A stretch of 64,000 nucleotides of DNA from the NCBI GenBank assembly GCA_965112735.1, contig OZ218962.1, positions 1,054,001-1,118,000 of the forward strand, given 5' to 3'. This document shows positions 1 to 13,138 of this stretch, in pieces. How positions within the stretch are numbered: position 1 is the stretch's first letter; each line of letters starts with the position of its first letter. The DNA is from Phaeosaccion multiseriatum. Lineage: Eukaryota; Ochrophyta, other classes. Below the pieces are notes generated by a model. That model saw only the letters and a list, made by a program, of their open reading frames with translations, was not told the DNA's origin and did not search any database. The translations under genes were made by a program, and so were the position numbers.

Positions 1-3000
1 GAAGGCAAGAGGCAGCATTGTGAACGCTTTCGCCCTTCGTGACGATACGAGCGTTGGTAAGCATCAGTCCCTCGACCCAGCAGCTGGCAGCTCCGTAGAG
101 GTGGCAGTGAGGGCCGTTGGGCTGAACTTCCGGGACGTGCTGAATGTGCTGGATATGTACCCTGGAGATCCTGGAGATCCTTGCTCCGAGTTTGCCGGGG
201 AGGTGGTCAGTGTGGGAGCAAGCTCGCGCTTCCGTGTCGGTGATGCAGTGTTTGGCTTTGCGGACGGAGGATGCTTGCGCAGTCATATGACGACGAGTGA
301 TGTGTGTCTGGCCGTGATGCCGGCTGTGCTGAGCTTCGAGCAGGCCGCTGCACTTCCCACCGTGTTCCTCACCGTGAGGAAGGCCCTTGAGGGCCTCAAG
401 GCTGGAGAGAAGGTACTGATTCACGCCGCGTCTGACGGTGTGGGCCTTGCCGCCGTCCAGTATGCTCAGCGGATCGGCGCAGAGGTGTACGCCACTGCTG
501 GTGCTGCTGTGAAGCATGACTTCCTCCGGAGCTTGGGAGTTGAGCACATTGCGTCTTCAAGAGACGCAGAGGCGTTCAAGCAGTCCATGGGGGAGATGAA
601 GGTGGATGTGGTGCTCAACTCTCTGAGTGAAGACTACATTCCCTTCTCGCTGGCCATGCTAAGCCAGGGTGGTACATTCGTCGAGATTGGCAAGCGAGGC
701 GTGTGGAATCACGACGAGATGCGCACCGCCCGGCCCGATGTGAGGTACGAGCTGCTGGCACTGGACAGCATGATTGAGTCTGACTTGTCGGCGGGTGAGC
801 CGGGCTGGATAAGCGACGAGCTGCAGCATCTGGCTGAGGACTGCATGTCTGGCAATGTGAAGCCCTTACCAACCATACCCTTTGACATGAGGGAGGATAC
901 TCAGAAGGCCATGGTACTCATGCACCAAGCGAAGCACATCGGCAAGGTGGTGCTGACCAACCCCTTGTATGGTGTACCAGTGGTGTCCGATGGCACGTAC
1001 GTCATCAGCGGCGGTCTGGGGGCTCTCGGCCTCGTGACTGCTCAGCACCTCGCGTCGAGGGGCGCTCGTCACCTTGTGCTGCTGTCGAGGAGTGGGAAGG
1101 TCGCCGAGAGCATGACAGAACAGTGGCAGCAGCTTCAGAACAAGGTGGAGCTGATCCATACTCCTACTTGTGATGTTGCTGATGCTGAGGCACTTCGGAC
1201 TTGCCTGGGGGGCGTGCTGCCCCTGCTGCCCCCTGTGCGCGGCGTGGTGCATGCTGCCGGGGTGTTGGATGATAAGCTGATGGGAGAGCAGACGGCGGAG
1301 AGCGTGACGAACGTCTTCCGACCGAAGGTGCAGGGAGCGGTCAACTTGCACGAGCTTTCTTTGAGTTGGTCGAGGGAGGAGGATCACGCCTCAAGCCTGG
1401 ATTTCTGTGTGCTTCACATCCATGGCTGGAGTACTGGGCAACGCTGGACAGGCCAACTACGCTGCGGCGAACGCGGCTGTGGATGGTTTGATGCGGCACA
1501 GGCGACACCTCGGCCTCGCAGGGATGTCATTGCAGTGGGGACCGTGGGCTGACGTTGGTATGGCCGCCCAGCTCGACAGTGCGGTCCAAAAGCAGTTTGA
1601 GCTTGCGGGAGTGGGCACGGTGTCAGCTGAGCTGGGTATGGCTGCCTTAGATGCCGCTGTGATGTCGTCAGCGTCTTCAGCGTCTTTGGGTGATGTGTCC
1701 ATCCTGCCTGGGATGGACTGGGCCATGTATGGGAAGGCCACGAGAGGTGGGCGTGTTCACATGCTCGAAGGGCTTTTGGGCGATGTAAAGGGGGATCTGA
1801 AAGCAGGAGAAGGAAATTCGGAGCTACATGAGGAGTTGTTGGACCTGCCACCGGTGGCGCGCCAGGCGATGGTCGTGAACAAGGTGAAGCAGGTTGTGGC
1901 GCACTGCATTGGAGACGAAGGTGGTCTGATTCATGATTCCACGCTCCTCATGGAGGCCGGTGTGGACTCGTTGGCTTCGGTGGAGATTGTCAACCGACTC
2001 TCCGCGTGGGTCGGCTTTAGTCTACCGCCTTCGATTTTGATCGAATACCCGACACCGGCAGATATCGCGCGGCATATACTGGGGCTTCTACTTCCGTTAA
2101 AAGTCAATGGAGGTGTGGGCGTGGTGGTCAAAGCAGACACCAGCGACGCCGCTGCTGTGCGGGAGGACGAGAGGAGAGAGGGCTACCGTGCTCTGGACGC
2201 CAGGGATGCTGACGAGAGAGAAGATGGTGACCGTGCTCTGGACGGCAAGGATGCTGACTACGTTGGCTCGTCCTCTTCCGACATTGTCAGCTTCTGCATG
2301 GGCATCGTGGCGATGGTTTACAGCTCGCTGCTGGTCGCCGCGTCTGCGCTGCCCGGTGTCATCGTCCTTGACTCGATTGTGCTAGACAAGTGGGGCAGGT
2401 GGATTGCGTTGGCCTGTGTACCTCTCGCTTTCCTTTCGTGGGCTATTCTGCTGATGGCAGTGGTGACGCTGACAAAGTGGGTGGTCATCGGCAGGTACCG
2501 GGTGGGGTCTTATCCCATCAATAGCGGGTACTACTTCCGCTGGCTCTTTGTGGATCGCGTGACGGACTTTGCGTTGCAGCGACTGCCGCTGCATGGGAGT
2601 GTGGTGTGGACATGGTGGCTTCGCGCACTCGGAGCAAAGATTGGGCATGGGTGTCGCCTGCATTCGGTGTCGGTATCGGAGTTCGACTTGGTGCACTTGG
2701 GGCGGCAGTCCACTGTGGAGGAGTTTTGTCGGGTTCGGCCTGCGATGATAGAGGACCGCCATCTCCTTCTCCGAAAAATCACGGTTGGCGCAGATTGCGT
2801 GTTGGGGGCATCGTCTCAGGTGTTTGGAGGCACAACCATGGGAGAACTGGTGCGCTTGCGACCGTCAACGGTGGTCAGCGGGCGGTGTGGGCTCCTTGCC
2901 CCTTGCACAGAGTGGGGCGGCTCTCCGGCCAAGCAGTGCGACGACAATGCTGATAGAATGGGGAGCGGCTCCCTGCGGCCCAGTGTGAATGATCCTGCAG

Positions 3001-6000
3001 CTACGACCGTGAAAGACGTCTTGAGAACCGCGATTGGCTTCGCGCTGGCGGCAGTTTGCATGGTGGTCGCGAGTATACCCGCGTACTTTGTCTGGGGAGA
3101 GATGAGTAAAGCGTGGGGACTTTTCACATACGTGCCTCAGCTTGGACGCTACGTGCCGGACTATCGCTCCCTCGACGTGGGCTACCTCGTGGCTGCATGT
3201 GTCGCCACCTTCGATCTGGCGCTGGTGCCGCTGCTTCCCATCGCCCTTGGTTTGGTGGACACTCTTGCGCCGCTGAAGGAGCTGACGACGGAGCAGTATC
3301 TGGCGAAGCCGATGCTGATTCTGGCCTTGTCCTATTCAGTTGCGGGCATCTGCATGACCGTCATGAGTGTCGCTCTGAAGCGATGCTTGGGAGCTCTTAC
3401 TGCCGTCAGCAGCCGCAACAGCAGCGGCAGCAGTGGCCGCAACGTCACCGGGCAAGAGCTCCATGCTGTCGACGTGATGATGCGACTGGTGTACCCCCGG
3501 TACATGGTTCTGCACTCAGGAGGGCCTGGCATGGTCCTCTGGCTTCGTTCTCTGGGCGCTCGCGTCGCCTGGACTGCCAAAGTGGGCGCTCCTTCCCCTG
3601 TGCTGGACCCTTCTTTGCTAGATCTGGGGTCTCACTCTGTGGCGTCGGGGAGCTTCGCCACTCGGGCGCAAGGATACGCAGGGACAGTCAAAATTGGAGC
3701 TTGCGCGGTGACAGCAGCAGGCGCCTGTCTGTGTGCGGGGTCGGAGCTTTGCGATACTTCTTTGGTCGGCCCATTGACGTGTGCTTCGTCATCGACGTCC
3801 TTGGATCCGAAGGTGCGACAGAGAACTCTTCGCAGTGGCGACCTAGTGGCACGAGTCAAGTTCCACAAGCGGCATGATGAGGAGCCTCGGGCGGGTGGGG
3901 GACTCGCGTGGTGGGCTGGTGCTGGAACCATGTTGTACTCGATCGTGGGCCCTGTTGCCATTCTTCTGCTTCAATTCACGAGTGTGTACGCGAGCACCCT
4001 GTTGGCCCAGTGGCTTGTGACTGCGGTGGGTAGGTGGCTGGCTCTGGTCACGTCGCCTGTAATTCTCTTGTCACTCAGCATGGCCCTGATGGTGTGGGCT
4101 GTGTTGCTCAAGTGGGGCGTCGTTGGCCGAGCTCGCGCAGGTTGCTACGCTGCCGTCGGGGGCGTGACGTTCCACAGAGACTTGTTCAGCACTACCTTCA
4201 CGCAGGTAGCCAGACAGAGTGGTGTCAACGGCCTCGCTGGCACTGCAGCGCACTCCTTGTGGTTACGAGCCATGGGAGCTGAAGTGGGCAAAGATGCGGT
4301 GGTGCTTGCAACGGATGGCCTGTCCAGCTTCGATTTGGTGCACTTGGGGGCAGGAAGCGTTGTGGATAGGGACTGCGTGGTCGATGCCCGACGAGTCGTG
4401 CATGTGGAAGGAGGGAGGGGGCCTCCAGCTCACAGCGAGGAAAGCACCACCTGTTGTATTTTATTTGAGAAGGTTCAGGTTGGCCGAAGGGTGACGGTAG
4501 GGGCAGGATCCATTGTTGCTGCCTCGGCGTCTCTTCCCCGTGATTGCGGCGTGTCTCCGGGAACTTTTATTGGTCCTGGGCTGCAGCCGACAGACGATGT
4601 GCTGCTGGAAGGGGTGCCCGCGGTGCGTATGTCGCGCAGAGCCAGCAGTCGCAACGGTGCTGGCGGAGAGTTCGAGGCAGATGTTGTGGGTAAGAGAGAA
4701 GCTCCGGATCTGTGGGCGGACGCGTATCTGCCGAGCGAAATCGCCGCCACGATACGGGAAATGGCGGGGCAGGCATCCGCAGGAGGTGTCAGGTTGAGCA
4801 CACCAGTAGCAGAGGCCATCCTGCTCACAGGCGTGACAGGATTCGTAGGGCGTTATTTGCTGGTGGACTTGCTGCAGGCTCACCCTCAGTCGACTGTGCA
4901 CTGCATTGTCCGCGCTTCGGACGATAAGGACGCCATGCAGCGCACTCTGTTCGGCTTGAAAGAAGCCAACCTCACTCTGCGCGAGTCGGAAAGAGCAAGG
5001 CTGATGGTCTACCAGGGAAATGTCACTTCTCCATCTCTCGGGCTTTGTAAAGAGGTGTATCAGCGCCTGGCCAGCACAGTAACTGTCGTTTACCACTCGG
5101 CCGCTCTCATCAGCTACTCCAAGAGCTATGCACAGCTGTTCGCGCCCAACGTGCTGGGGACTCTTCATGTGCTCAGCTTCGCTGCTACCAACTCTTTGAA
5201 GACGCTGCACATGGTTTCCTCAATAGTTGTTCTCACTCCGGACATGGCCAATGAGGACGGGAGGATGGCAGCCGACGCGCCCTTGGGAGACATGACTGCA
5301 GCTCCTGCCTCGGGGTGCGCGCTTGGCAAGCAGCTTGGGTACTCCCAAAGCAAGGTACGATCAAAGGCAGTACTGCCATACTCTTGCTCGTCCGTCTACC
5401 CTCATATCATGTTATGCTCACCTTCTCGCTGTTTGTCTCGTTTCCCCCCAAAACCCCGCAGTGGGTAGCAGAGAAGCTCGTCACGCAGGCAGCGCAGGAG
5501 GGCCTGGCCGTCAATGTGTACAGAGTCCCACTCGTCGCAGGGCACACCTCCACAGGATTTGCCCCCACGCGCGGTGACGTGTTCACGTCCATGATTGGGC
5601 AGGCGAGCAAGCACGGGGAGGTTGTGGCGCACGCCATGAACGCCACTCCGGTTGACTTGGTGTCGCAGGTCATAGTCCGGCTCAGTGCACGGCCGGGAGT
5701 GGCAAGTGCGGGAGTTGGCAGACGCAGCAGCGATACATCAACAGCACCGACGGTGTACAACGCTGCGTGTGAGGCCTTTACCATTGCACCAGAGACGCTC
5801 CAACTGGCAGTCGAGAGTGCCGGTGGCACACGGCCTCGAATCCTCTCTACAGAAGACTTTCTCGCCTCGAGGAAAATGCTTCCCGCGTTGAGCTACTTCC
5901 TGCGGCCCTTCTTTGACGACATGCCACCGCTACACGACGTCTACACGCCGAGCCCGCTGGCTGAGAGGTGCTTCAAGCAGATTCTGAATGCGCAAGAAGC

Positions 6001-6079
6001 CAGGCACAGCAACTCTAGCTGGAACGGATTGACTCTCGTCTTGACCATGATGAGAGCTCAGCAGGCCCTTCATCAATGA
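1..6079 (+). CDS. Modular type I polyketide synthase, 3' part: ER-KR-ACP-Pls-like-thioester reductase
   Basis: The reading frame is open to the left edge, so the gene starts outside the window. Domains in order: enoyl reductase (nt 60-960, LNFRDVLN and the HAASDGVGLAAVQ nucleotide motif); ketoreductase (985-1560, GGLGALGL, then TSMAGVLGNAGQANYAAANA with Ser and Tyr); acyl carrier protein (1850-2090, phosphopantetheine Ser in GVDSLAS); a membrane/left-handed-helix acyltransferase-like region (about 2280-4650) with three copies of an LWLRxxGA motif and many membrane segments; and a thioester reductase (4805-6079, TGVTGFVGRYLL and YSQSK). A 107-nt phase-0 intron (5355-5461) splits YSQSK from WVAEKL. 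One base appears to be missing near 1412 in the ketoreductase. The acyl chain is presumably released reductively as an aldehyde or alcohol; the product is unknown. Domain calls are firm, the product is not. Confidence 0.85.
5355..5461 (+). other. Intron in the thioester reductase domain
   Basis: The sequence AAG|GTACGA opens the intron and CCCCGCAG|TGG closes it. Removing 107 nt joins the catalytic YSQSK motif to WVAEKLV without changing frame, exactly as expected for NAD-binding reductase domains. Confidence 0.85.
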
Positions 6080-7219
6080 ATAATTACTGTTCCTTTTCTC
6101 TTGGTCTCTGCGAGCATCATCGTTGTCGCTCCTCCGGCCCCGCTCGCCCGCCCCGGCGGTGGAAGCAAGCTCTCGCCGTTTCGCCGCCGGCCACGTCCCC
6201 GAGCGGCAAAGTCCGCCCCTGCCCCACTCACAGCAGCAGCCAGTAGCTAGTACTCGACGGCTTGGTGGGAGGAATTACAACCCTCCGCAACACTTGTGGT
6301 GATGGGCGGGTCCGTGTGTCTGTCCGTGGGGCGGTCCGTGGGGGTGGTCCATGTGTCCCGTTCCGAGCACCTCCTATAGGGCCAGCCTGTAGCCAGGAGA
6401 TATTACTCTTAGGGCCAGAACAACTTAATTCGTGAGCTGCTATTGGGCGAGGCCAGCACCTGGCTTCTGGCTTCTGGCTCTTGGCTCTTGGCCGCAGGCC
6501 AGCCCTGGCTTTTGGCCTCTGGAAGCGCCCCAGTCCTGCCTGGAGCCGAAGAGTAGCTTCGGTGCTACCCACGATCCCAACGCCTGTATTGCCCTCCCTC
6601 TCCCATGTAAAGGGATTGACAGTGCCTTTCCGTGCATGGACCTTCCGCAGTAGTCACGGAACGCAATAAGACGTTCCGTGAATTACAAGACCTTCCCTAA
6701 TGAGGAAATGGAGAAAATATTTATTCAAAACTAAAAAAAACGAAAGAGTACCCTGCTGATTCACACACGGCCACCATCACAGCGCACACACCATCCACTG
6801 CCACTGCCACGGTCGCCCCCCCCCCCCTCATCCCCTCCTCCTCCTCCTCCTCCTCCTCCTCCTCCTCCTCCTCCTCCTCCTCCTCCTCCTCCTCTCCTGT
6901 CCCTCCTACCACGAGTAGTACAATAACATGTCTCCCTCCACTTTTGCTATGCGATCCAACACAGACAGTCTTGCCTGCACTCCGCCTCGAAAGGAGATAT
7001 TCAAGCACATCCTCCTCTCAAGAGACTTTCCATGACACGTTCTGCTCCAGCACGGCAGGACACTCCTTCTTACTGTGTACACGCTAGTCGGTCGGCAGGC
7101 GCGGAGTTGACGCTGTGCTGTGGCGTCCTTCTAGAGGACCTCTCCCCTCGACTACTCGCTCTACTCCCCTCCCCTCCCCTCCTCTTCCCTTTCCCTCCCC
7201 TTCCCTCCTCTCGCCTTCC
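6080..7219. other. Convergent spacer between the PKS and SOUL genes
   Basis: No supportable gene. Contains a degenerate repeat of GGCTTCTGGCTCTTGGC type at 6470-6505 and a pure CTC/GAG microsatellite at about 6835-6893 that creates an artificial poly-Glu frame on the minus strand. Both flanking genes end here. Confidence 0.6.
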
Positions 7220-10054
7220 CTACCCCCGCCCTTCCGTGCCTTCCAACTCAAAGAACACCTCATTGCCAAGGCCCAGGATCTTTGGTCGGAACTCCCACAC
7301 TGCGATGCAAAAGTTCCCCAGCAGGTTCCAGCCCCCATGAGAGTCCATCTGCCGGTAGCCGAATCGGGGCCTTCCTCCCTGTCCAAGTAAAGAGGGTCAT
7401 TGGGGGAGGCGGGTAGCGAGGCACAGAGAGGGGAGGGCAAGGGTGGGTGGGAAGAGAGGGGGTGCATCGACCGGAGAAGGAGTCGGGAAGAAGGGAGGGA
7501 GGGAGGGAGGGAGGGAGGGAGGGAGGGAGGGAGAGAGGGAGGGGGGGAGGGAGGGACGGAGGGAGGGAGAAGAGGGCTCGTTGGGTGCTGAGGAACAGAC
7601 GGGAAAGCGAAAGGACATGGGCACATACATACTTGCGCAAAGCATCATGCGCAGATGCGATGAGGGAGGAAAAGGCCTCTAGAGTATATGAATGTCCACA
7701 TGCTCTTCCTTTTTTATTGGAAGCTGCAGAGATTTTGATTTTATGTTTTGCTATCACCGGCCAAGCGCTTCCCTTTGCAAGTAGGTAAGACATTCATTGA
7801 AAGGGGTTAGGCAAGACACTGATACGAGAAGGAACATGCCTCTATCACACACACTCACACTCACACACACACACACACACACACTCACACACACACGTAA
7901 CGTACCTCTGTGCTGGCGACGCGATAGCCGTCCTTGAGCACTGACTCGTAGAGCTGCTTGCGGATGGGAGTGGCCTCCACGTCCTGCAATCGCACAAATG
8001 TAACCGTAATGTAACCGTCATCAATCGGAGCCAAGGAGAGAGAGGGTGGAGGGGTCGGAGGGGGTAGCGGGTCAAGCGTGAGGGGTGGACGGCGTGGGAG
8101 GTTTAGTTCTGTCCAGGCCATTCCAGTTTGACGGGGCCTGAACCAGCAACGATCCAATCTCCACGATCCGATGTCGACATGCCGATTCTCAATATCGACC
8201 CCCGAAGAAACGGAACAAACCTCACATTGTCACCATCCCCATCATGCTTCGGTCTTGTCTGTGAGGACCCCGAACCCCCAACCCGAATACAAGATAAGGT
8301 GTGATAAGATAAGATAAGATAAGATGGCATCATACCTGCGGGTGCCCATTAAACTTGGCCACTGCCACTGTGCGGTAGCCCTGCTCGGTCAGGGTCAACT
8401 CATCCCCCTCATCTTTGAACAGATCCTTGTTCTTGGCGTTGACGAGGGGCGGCAGCAGGTCCGCCTTCAATCCGAACATGGTCGGCACCAGCACCGACCA
8501 GGTGATCTTGTTCACCTATAGATACATCGTTTGCATGCATCAAGGGAGAGGAGGGCGGGCGGGAGGGGGGTGGAGACAGCACAACGCCGTGTCAGAAACA
8601 CATGAAATGCATGAGGCGGCACTGTACTACAGCCCAAGCTCTTTGTTTGTATTTCGTTATTATTTTCGGGTGCATTTTCTGCGCCGTTTCGCTTGGTGTC
8701 GACGCAAAGCATGGTGGTATGCTACTTCTACATCCACACCCAGCCACGCACCCATCCCATTCACTCACTCACTCACTCTCTCACTCACTGACCCACAAAC
8801 TCATGCAACTCACACACTTACACACTCACTCACTCACCCACCCACCCACTCACTCACTCACTCACTCACTCACCCATCCCACTCACTCACCTGTTTGCGG
8901 ATGACCCCCTCGGGCACAAGGTCCTTGTCCGTGAGGCCCGCGTCCTTCTCCTCCTTGGCCTGCAGGGCGCTGATCAGAGGCTTTCCTCTCACCGGCTTGC
9001 GCTCCAGAATGTCATTCTCCTCCAGAAAGGGCTCAATCTCGACCTCGATACCCGTGGTGCTCATCCACAAGTCGGGCTTCTTGCCTCGGGTGGTAAGGTC
9101 TTTGCCAAACACAAAGTGAGGGAAGAACCGCGCCATGGCTCGCTCTCGGTCATTGGTGCGGTCTACAATACTTGCCTGGAGAATGAGTCGGGGAGGGTAA
9201 CGCCGCACTTCGTAACCGCTGCCTTTCCTCACTACATCGTACGGAATCTTCTCCGCAATTGGGGAACAGAACTGATGCCAAACGTCCCAAAAGCCAAAGG
9301 CGGTGTGGTGTACGATGTTGGCCAGTAGATTGGACTCCCATGCGTCGGTAATGGCCGTGATCTTGCCGTCTTGGACGTCAATGTTGCTCGTGCCGCGAAC
9401 GATGAGGCGGGGTCGCCAAGGCAAGGGCCACGTGCCACTGGCCATCCAATCCACCTTGAGCCCATTGCCGGGGGTCGGCAGTCTTCCCTCACTGCCTTGG
9501 GCACTGGTGTCTTGCGGCAAGATTGTGAGTCGCGGGTCTTCGAAGAAGGCTCCCAAGCCGTCCAGCTCGGTGGCCACGGCGTCTCTGCTGCCGCTGTCCG
9601 AGAGGGGGCCCTTCCATGTGCACTGAGGGGCCATGACCTGCTCCAGCACAGATATATCGCCCCTCAGGGCCTTGTTCACGCCCAGTTCCAGGGCGTCGGC
9701 CAGTGACAGGTCCTTGCCCTCCCCCGACTCCCCTGCTGCAAGTGCAGGTGTCTCCTCCTGCTCCTCCTCCGTCGCCACTCCTGCGGCGGTTGATGCAACT
9801 ACGGCGTCGGAGGGCGAGCTGCTCGTAGTCATCCTCGACAACAACACCCCGCCCCTGCCTCGCACATAGCCCCTTCTTCTATTCACACCCGCGCTGCTGC
9901 TCGTGCTGCTGCTGCTGCTGCTGCTGCTATCTGTATGATGGGCCGTTCGGGTGCCGGTGTTGAATGCACTGTTCCCCAAGCTGCTCTGTCCTATCTGAAA
10001 CCCATCCACACGTGCCTGCAGCGCCAAGACCAGACCGCAGATGATCCCCAACAT
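7220..10054 (-). CDS. Plastid-targeted DUF2358-SOUL haem-binding family protein
   Basis: Four exons on the minus strand: 10054-8891, 8515-8336, 7983-7906 and 7378-7220, all joined in phase 0, giving 526 aa. Residues 1-17 form a hydrophobic signal peptide (MLGIICGLVLALQAR) followed by VDG|FQ, the Phe-start of a secondary-plastid transit peptide, which is why this Met was chosen over an upstream one at 10315. Residues about 117-270 match DUF2358 (PWRPRLIVRGTSN, DGKITAITDAW). Residues about 271-526 are a SOUL domain (YEVRRYPPRLILQAS, ending VWEFRPKILGLGNEVFFEL). Plants have the same fusion in a plastid SOUL protein. Probable role is tetrapyrrole binding or trafficking at thylakoids or plastoglobules. 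Head-to-head with the fimbrin gene. Confidence 0.8.
7495..7570. repeat. GGGA tetranucleotide microsatellite
   Basis: Near-perfect GGGA run in the last intron of the SOUL gene (intron 7379-7905). The opposite strand is a CCCT pyrimidine tract in the sense direction of that gene, upstream of its acceptor at 7379. Confidence 0.9.
8755..8890. repeat. ACTC-type imperfect microsatellite in SOUL intron
   Basis: Repeated CACTCACT, interrupted by CCCA, fills the 5' part of the intron 8516-8890 (minus strand). The donor GTGAGTGAGT of this intron is itself the last repeat unit. Confidence 0.85.
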
Positions 10055-10520
10055 TCCTTCTCTCCGCCGCCGACGTCGCAGCAGCTGTGGCTGCTGCTGC
10101 TGCTGCTGCTGCTGCTTCTGCTGCTGCCCCAAGGAGTGGAGTGGAGTACATCTCCTACACGCCCCGCCATCTCGCAAGGAAAAGAGCATCCTTCCCTCCT
10201 TCCTCGGCCTTCTGTGGCCAAGCAAGGTATGGAGAGGACCAAGCACTGAAGAGAGAGAGGAGGAGGGGGAAGGGATCGATTTGGTCGGCTCAGGTGCAAG
10301 TGCATCCACTGCCATCGATTACGTAACTTACGGGCCAAACCCCACAGTTTCGTTCGGCGACTTTACTGTCTATCACTCTGCTAGCACCATACTTCCAGCA
10401 GAATCTAATGAAGATTCAATGCTAAGGTGTGCACCGTGTGTTCATCTTGAGCTCGCCGGCAGAGAAGGGCCCTAGCAGACGGGCCAATCGACTACAGAGG
10501 GGAGTCGAGAGGCAAATATA
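10055..10520. promoter_or_regulatory. Shared divergent promoter, SOUL gene / fimbrin-like gene
   Basis: 466 bp lie between the chosen start of the minus-strand SOUL gene and the ATG of the plus-strand fimbrin-like gene. The 5' part holds CTG/CAG runs; a CCAAT sequence occurs at about 10480. No TATA box is obvious. Regulatory role is inferred from position only. Confidence 0.45.
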
Positions 10521-13059
10521 ATGAGTGCCATTCAGGACCCCGCCGTGAATAGCCGTGAGTGTCCGAGTCACAGCACATCAGCCCCTTAACACTGCGTCTG
10601 CCTCCAGTCCCCTCCCTGACGCTCTTGTGCTTCACATCCTCTCTGCCTTGACTCGTGGTGTCCTTCCGGTCGGCCTTCTGTGTATCGTTCGGTGATCAGA
10701 CGAGGTGGAGGCGTACGCTGTTTTCCTGAACCGCAGTCTCCACCAAGACCCACTTTGTGATGAGATACTGCCCCTCGATCCGAAGGACGTCGGTGAGGGG
10801 GAAGAAACATGGGAGGACCAATAGAAGGAGAGAAAAGGGGGGAAAGGGAGAGGGACTGGGAGAGGGAGCCACAGTGCAGTCCAGAGCCCTCAGTGGAGCT
10901 ATGTGAGCTCAATATTTCTTCTTCTGCTCTGTTGTCATAGGCAGGCAGCCCTTTCTTCTCTCACACAGCAGCTACCCGTTGCGACTAGGTACTCCACCAC
11001 GTGGAGATGATTCATCCCCTTTGTTCGCCTCCCGCCCCACAGACGCCTTCTTTGAGGCCTTCAAAGACGGCCTTCTTCTCACTGCGCTCGTGAACCTCGC
11101 AATACCCGACACCGTGCCCAGCCAGCAGACCCAGGGGTGCGTTCATAAAGAATACGCTCATCCTTTTGCCAGTTGATCAGTTGGTCACGTACCTCGCCGC
11201 TGATAAATCGTTCCTCTCCCAGCAGGTACGAATCCCACAAGGGCAGGAGGAGGAACAGCGCCGTCGCCTACGACACGGTCATCAGAGTCATCAACGGCTT
11301 GCGGAAGGTGGGTGGCGGCGTGGGGGCGTGCGTGCGTGTGTGTATGCCAATGGGCCGAGATGCCCAGAGTCTCGTGGTCATCTCTCTCTGTATGTGTGTG
11401 AGAGAGAGAGGTGTACTGTCTCAGCCACCCACTTTCGCCTCCTCTTGATGCGTTCAGCAGAGTGACAAGATCCAGCTGCCCCACTTCGACGCGGCGGACG
11501 TGGTCAATGGCGTTACAAAAACTGTCCTGCCTCTGGTGTGGCAGCTCATCAGGGTATCTCTGCTCTCGCTAGGTATGTCAGCTAGAGAGTGAGTATCAGG
11601 ACAGCGAGTGTGGGTGAAGGACTGTAGCCTCGTGTCAGAACAAGTAGCGAAGAGGCAGGCGGAAGCTCTTATCCCGCAGGACCAGAAACCCATCACCGGT
11701 GGGACTCTTGACACAGTACACTCGTCCTACTTGTACGCGAATCCTCACCCCACCATGACACGTCCATCCCCTACTTCGCCTTCCTCCCGCACTGCCTCCT
11801 TGTCCCGCCACACCACTTGTGCCGCACTCCCCGTCCTTCCCCTCCCTCCTCTCTTCGTCTACACAAAAACACCCCCACACCACATCAAAACACACCACGC
11901 AACACCCAACACTGCCGCTCGTGCGTTGACGTACCTTATCTACCTCTGTTGACCTACCTATCTACCTCTGTTGACCTACCTATCTACCTCTGTTGACCTA
12001 CCTACCTACCGATGTTGACCTACCTACCTACCCCTGTTCACCTACCTATCTACCCCTGTTGACCTACCCATCTACCTCTGTTGACCTATCTACCTCTGTT
12101 GACCTACCTGTCTACCTCTGTCCTCCAGTGAACCTCACGCTGCACCCCGAATTGATGCAAATGGTCGAAGACGACGAGCTTATCGCGCCCTTCTACTCAA
12201 AGCCACCGGTGCGTCACAAACGCGTGTGTCATGGGGTGTAAGATTCCAGTCAGTGTGGAGTGGTACTCGCATGCATGTGACAGGGCACAGTGTGGTACTC
12301 CGGTGTGGTGTGGTGTGGTGTGGTGTGGTGTGGGTTTAGTGTACGTGTCGTGCTGCTGGTGTGCGTCGCAAGTCTCTTTACCTGTGTTGGAAGCTTGCCT
12401 GACTGAATGTGGACGCTTTTGGTATGTTTCGCTCTTTGCCTGGAGCTACTGGTTGTCGTCTCTACGCCTACTGACGGATTCTGCCTCTCGTGCATGCATG
12501 TATCCTTCCTCTCTCCCCCGTCCGTCCTTCCTTCCCTCCGTCCTTCCCTCCTTCCTTCCTTCCTTCCCTCCTTCCCTCCTTCCCTCCTTCCCTCCTTCCG
12601 TCCTTCCATCCCCCCGTCCTTCTCTCCCTCCTTGCTACAGGAGGACATGCTGATGCGCTGGGTCAACTATCACATGATAGAAGCAGGCTCCTCTCTGCGG
12701 ATCACCAACTTCGGAAAGGACTTACAGAACTGCGATGTGTATGAGGTAGGATACAACCGGAGGGTGACTTATGATGCTATGCTTGCTTCCATATTCTTCC
12801 ACATGCGTATGTACTTTGCTCCAGACGGACAGTCTATGTTCCCCCAAGACCAGGCAGAGATTCAACGGTGGCCCGTGTCGTGAGATGAGTGAGGGATGAC
12901 CGTTTCGACAGTTACAGCAGCTCCGGCACCACAGTTTTCTCCACCAGTTGTTGCGTTCTGCATCATGTTGCTCTGATCGCCCGCTTCAGCTTTGCCCTCT
13001 CTGCCCTCCTCCTTTTTGAGTTGGCTGTGAGAGGGAGCACTGAGCCCGCTAAGCACACT

Positions 13060-13138
<79 letters not shown>

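Noticed and set aside
1-6079. Interpretation of the PKS as a bacterial contaminant or recent bacterial transfer
   Set aside because: It has a spliceosomal intron with canonical sites and lies on the same contig, with similar base composition, as clearly eukaryotic genes.
6721-7008. Minus-strand 95-aa frame with a poly-Glu run
   Set aside because: A microsatellite shadow between two convergent genes, with no splice, family or composition support.
12231-12653. Plus-strand fr frames between fimbrin-like exons
   Set aside because: Made of CCTT and GTGGT repeats; the flanking exons splice over this stretch in phase.
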